Assembly (NCBI RefSeq): GCF_029835735.1
Contig: NZ_JAOEAL010000001.1
Coordinates: 496,001 to 560,000 of the forward strand
Reading direction: 5' to 3'
DNA: 64,000 nucleotides
Source of the DNA: Shewanella sp. GD04112
Lineage (GTDB): Bacteria > Pseudomonadota > Gammaproteobacteria > Enterobacterales > Shewanellaceae
Shown: positions 61,980-64,000 of the stretch, one piece after another
Position numbering within the stretch: the stretch's first letter is position 1
Layout: each line of letters opens with the position of its first letter
The notes under the pieces: generated by a model
Told to the model about the DNA's origin: nothing
Seen by the model: only the letters and a program-made list of their open reading frames with translations
The model's database searches: none
Program-made: the position numbers and the translations under genes

Positions 61980-63134
61980 ATGCTAAAAATCCGACTTAGA
62001 CGCCAAGTTAAATACCGCATTGCCTTTCTGTTACTGACGATTGCGGTATATGTCCTAGGCTTTCATTTGCTGCCTGAGCAGCTTACAAACACGCGTGAAG
62101 CCTTATCCTTAGCCGTAGTGACGGCACTCTATTTTGTGTTGTTGCCAGTGCTTTATTGGTATTGGATTATCAAAATAGGTGCGCAAAAGCCCTGGAAGAT
62201 GTTGGTTGTGTTAAGTTTGAGTAGCCTGATGGCGAGGCTTAGCTATCCGCATGAAGTGGCTGAGTATTTCGAGTTTATCGCTTGGCTACGTTACCCCATT
62301 ATTGCGGTATTACTCCTTATCGAGCTGTACTTGATGGTGAGCATTATTAAGGGGTTATGGCAGGCGAGAAAGGCATCGGGGGATCCAAGATTAACTATCG
62401 TTGAGCAGTTTGCTGCAATGGCGCAGCCAGAGCCTAGTGCTGAAACGGTAAAAAGAGAGTCAATTAATCCCAACAAGCCGTCAGAGTCTGATTTGCCGCC
62501 CATACCCGATGAGAAGAGGCTAACATTGGGTTTAATCCTCGCCACTGAGCCCGCCAGTTGGTATTACGCCATTCCCTACTTTTCCCGTTGCCACCCAGAG
62601 GCCATTGGCTCACTCAACTTGTTCAGCGCTAAGCCTTGGCATGTCTTGGTTGTCATCGTGGGGTTAATGGCTGCTTCTGCGGTGAGCTACAGTTTACTCG
62701 ATGGGATAAGCCATATAGCGGCTCTATTTATTTCAGGTTTGCTTTTGTATTCCATCCTATTAATGGCGGCGAATTATCGGATCAGTCGTTATTACTCGCT
62801 CTACCAAAGGGCAGATAAGCTCATCATTAATAACGGTATGTGGGGCTTTATGGCCGTTGATTTCACGCAGATTAGTGAACTGAAATTAGGACACTTTAGC
62901 AGTCCTGTGTCGCAGGCTTCACAGGATGATGTTACGCCTAGTGACGCGCCTGAAATATTGACCTTAGGCCGTGGTGAGGCGAATGCGCAGCTGATATTTA
63001 AGCAGCCTCAAGTTTATTACGGCGCTATGGGGCAATTACCTGAGTCATTGACTGTAGTGAACTTAGTCGTCGAGGATCCTCAAGCGTTAGCCGATACCTT
63101 AACCCTAAGTGTTGTGTTAGATAAGGCGTCGTAG
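61980..63134 (+). CDS. Multi-helix membrane protein of unknown function
   Basis: 384 aa. Four hydrophobic helices in the N-terminal third (about 12-30, 40-62, 72-85, 102-122), a charged loop of about 60 residues (with SAETVKRESINPNKPSES), then two helices near 220-265 and a soluble beta-rich C-terminal domain that looks PH-like (YYSLYQRADKLIINNGMWGF). No family recognised. AGGGA seven bases before the ATG. A 17-bp hairpin follows the stop. Confidence 0.8.
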   Translation: MLKIRLRRQVKYRIAFLLLTIAVYVLGFHLLPEQLTNTREALSLAVVTALYFVLLPVLYWYWIIKIGAQKPWKMLVVLSLSSLMARLSYPHEVAEYFEFIAWLRYPIIAVLLLIELYLMVSIIKGLWQARKASGDPRLTIVEQFAAMAQPEPSAETVKRESINPNKPSESDLPPIPDEKRLTLGLILATEPASWYYAIPYFSRCHPEAIGSLNLFSAKPWHVLVVIVGLMAASAVSYSLLDGISHIAALFISGLLLYSILLMAANYRISRYYSLYQRADKLIINNGMWGFMAVDFTQISELKLGHFSSPVSQASQDDVTPSDAPEILTLGRGEANAQLIFKQPQVYYGAMGQLPESLTVVNLVVEDPQALADTLTLSVVLDKAS

Positions 63135-63188
63135 CAAGAAGAATATAAGTTCGCTATCTCGGTGCAATCAGTGAGTCGATTCTGCTCA

Positions 63189-63228
63189 AATAGGCTTATA
63201 TTTTACATGGCTAAAATATAGGCCTATT
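63189..63228 (+). terminator. Long 17-bp hairpin after the membrane-protein gene
   Basis: Arms 63189-63205 and 63212-63228 pair at all 17 positions (one G-U) around CATGGC. The downstream U-run is weak (ATTCATTT). Confidence 0.6.
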
Positions 63229-63376
63229 CATTTATACTGGCGGCCGGGCGGCTCAGTCTTTCCATGCCGCTCAGTTTCACTTGGTATTTGTTCTCAGTAA
63301 TTGCTTATGTCACTGGCTGAATATCACGACCAACCCTTGTGGTTGCGAGCGATCTCTACCTGAAAGGATAACGCTA

Positions 63377-64000
63377 ATGTTGTTACGTCGAATCATAGTT
63401 ACCTGCCTCGCCCTTATCAGTTTTTCTACTTTTGCTGCCGATAAAAGCTATCAAGATATAGTGTTAAAAACCTATCCAGATCAACAGCAAACCTCCTTAA
63501 AAAACATCGCTGGCGATAAACCGATTTACCTTAAGTTTTGGGCTACCTGGTGTCAGCCCTGCATGGAGCAGATGCCGCATTTTGAGGAATTGCAGAAAAA
63601 GTATCAGGACAAGGTCAATATCCTCGCCCTGAATATCAATATCAACGAAGAACAGTCTAAGATTGCCGAAGTCATCTCTCGTTTCGGTCTGACTATGCCT
63701 GTCTGGCTGGATAACGAGGGCGAATTGGGTGTGGCTTTAGGCTTGGTCGGGACGCCTTATAGCGTGTTAATCAATCGCGCAGGCGAGGTGGTTTACACTA
63801 GCCATGAGTCGGATGCGAACCTCGATAAATTTATCGATATGTTGGCCAATGGCCAAGAACTCACCGCACAAACCACTGATGCGCCAAGCCCTGAACAAAC
63901 GGCTAAGTTGCTGAAACCTTGGGAGCAAGGTGAGCATTTACTGTTTTTTACCGCCACTTGGTGTGATTGGTATTTGGCTGAGAGCCGTCCTGAAATGTCT
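63377..64000 (+). CDS. Secreted thioredoxin-like (TlpA-type) protein, 3' end beyond window
   Basis: ATG 63377 with AAGGA nine bases upstream; the frame stays open for 208 codons to the window end. Signal peptide (cut near FAA/DKS), then a TlpA/ResA-like domain with FWATWCQPCMEQMPHF (C59/C62) and GTPYSVLINRAG (cis-Pro). At about 188 a second thioredoxin-like core begins, LLFFTATWCDWY, where the second Cys is replaced (C196 only). A two-domain periplasmic redox protein is likely. Complete length unknown. Confidence 0.85.
   Translation, partial: MLLRRIIVTCLALISFSTFAADKSYQDIVLKTYPDQQQTSLKNIAGDKPIYLKFWATWCQPCMEQMPHFEELQKKYQDKVNILALNININEEQSKIAEVISRFGLTMPVWLDNEGELGVALGLVGTPYSVLINRAGEVVYTSHESDANLDKFIDMLANGQELTAQTTDAPSPEQTAKLLKPWEQGEHLLFFTATWCDWYLAESRPEMS

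Noticed and set aside
1..64000. CRISPR arrays, tRNA/rRNA genes, prophage or IS transposases
   Set aside because: No direct-repeat arrays, cloverleaf sequences or transposase/integrase motifs were seen anywhere in the window.

Overview
The window is chromosomal DNA of a gammaproteobacterium, almost certainly a Shewanella. The reasons are near-identity of housekeeping proteins to enteric-type AceF, AcnB, HemE, PurH and UvrD, several c-di-GMP enzymes close together, a ZntR-like regulator paired with an SO_0444-type Cys-rich permease, a PepSY/DUF3325/DUF3649 cassette, and a MITE-like element of a kind I recall from Shewanella intergenic regions. I see no rRNA, tRNA, CRISPR array, prophage or intact insertion sequence. 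The genus call is inference from gene content.

Layout. 1-4300: end of aceE, then aceF and lpdA (pyruvate dehydrogenase complex), with a terminator and a second hairpin between aceF and lpdA. 4398-13569: a large sensor with GGDEF and EAL domains, a patatin/outer-membrane barrel protein and an M13 peptidase lipoprotein. 13639-19517: hxpB-like phosphatase, acnB, rsd and hemE, with a candidate small RNA between rsd and hemE. 19895-26952: a second GGDEF/EAL protein, a short-chain dehydrogenase, a small hypothetical and an IMPa/M60-type metalloprotease lipoprotein. 27134-32454: purH-purD (minus strand), and a divergent zntR-like/permease metal-efflux operon with a textbook MerR-type 20-bp-spacer promoter. 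32562-37207: SPFH protein, a three-gene PepSY inner-membrane cassette and an MFS transporter. 37417-42667: GAF-GGDEF protein, a 643-bp regulatory gap, a DASS dicarboxylate transporter, trxC, a 47-codon reading frame ending directly before an FKBP isomerase, and a PAS-GGDEF protein. 42714-46859: TAXI-TRAP uptake operon with DUF1850, and a 40-residue basic protein. 47173-50896: yjgR ATPase, small lipoprotein, membrane protein, ypfJ metallopeptidase and a Nudix hydrolase.

50900-52950 is the accessory region. It holds a GC-rich hairpin-rich repeat-like stretch, then an AT-rich two-gene operon whose second gene is a YafO-family mRNA interferase and whose first gene is not YafN-like, then a 154-bp MITE-like element. 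The upstream partner is a plausible unrecognised antitoxin and is the best candidate for an undescribed system here. 52948-64000 returns to backbone: a lipoprotein with an internal duplication, a membrane-anchored winged-helix protein carrying a receiver domain on the predicted periplasmic side, uvrD, ubiA, two small envelope proteins, nitronate monooxygenase, a membrane protein, and the start of a thioredoxin-like protein cut by the window end.

Working together: central carbon flow (PDH, aconitase, dicarboxylate and TRAP uptake), purine, heme and ubiquinone synthesis, and four c-di-GMP enzymes (two dual-domain, two GGDEF-only), none with a visible canonical RxxD inhibitory site. Most genes end in strong intrinsic terminators, several shared by convergent genes, so transcription units are short. 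All calls come from reading the sequence; no database search was run.
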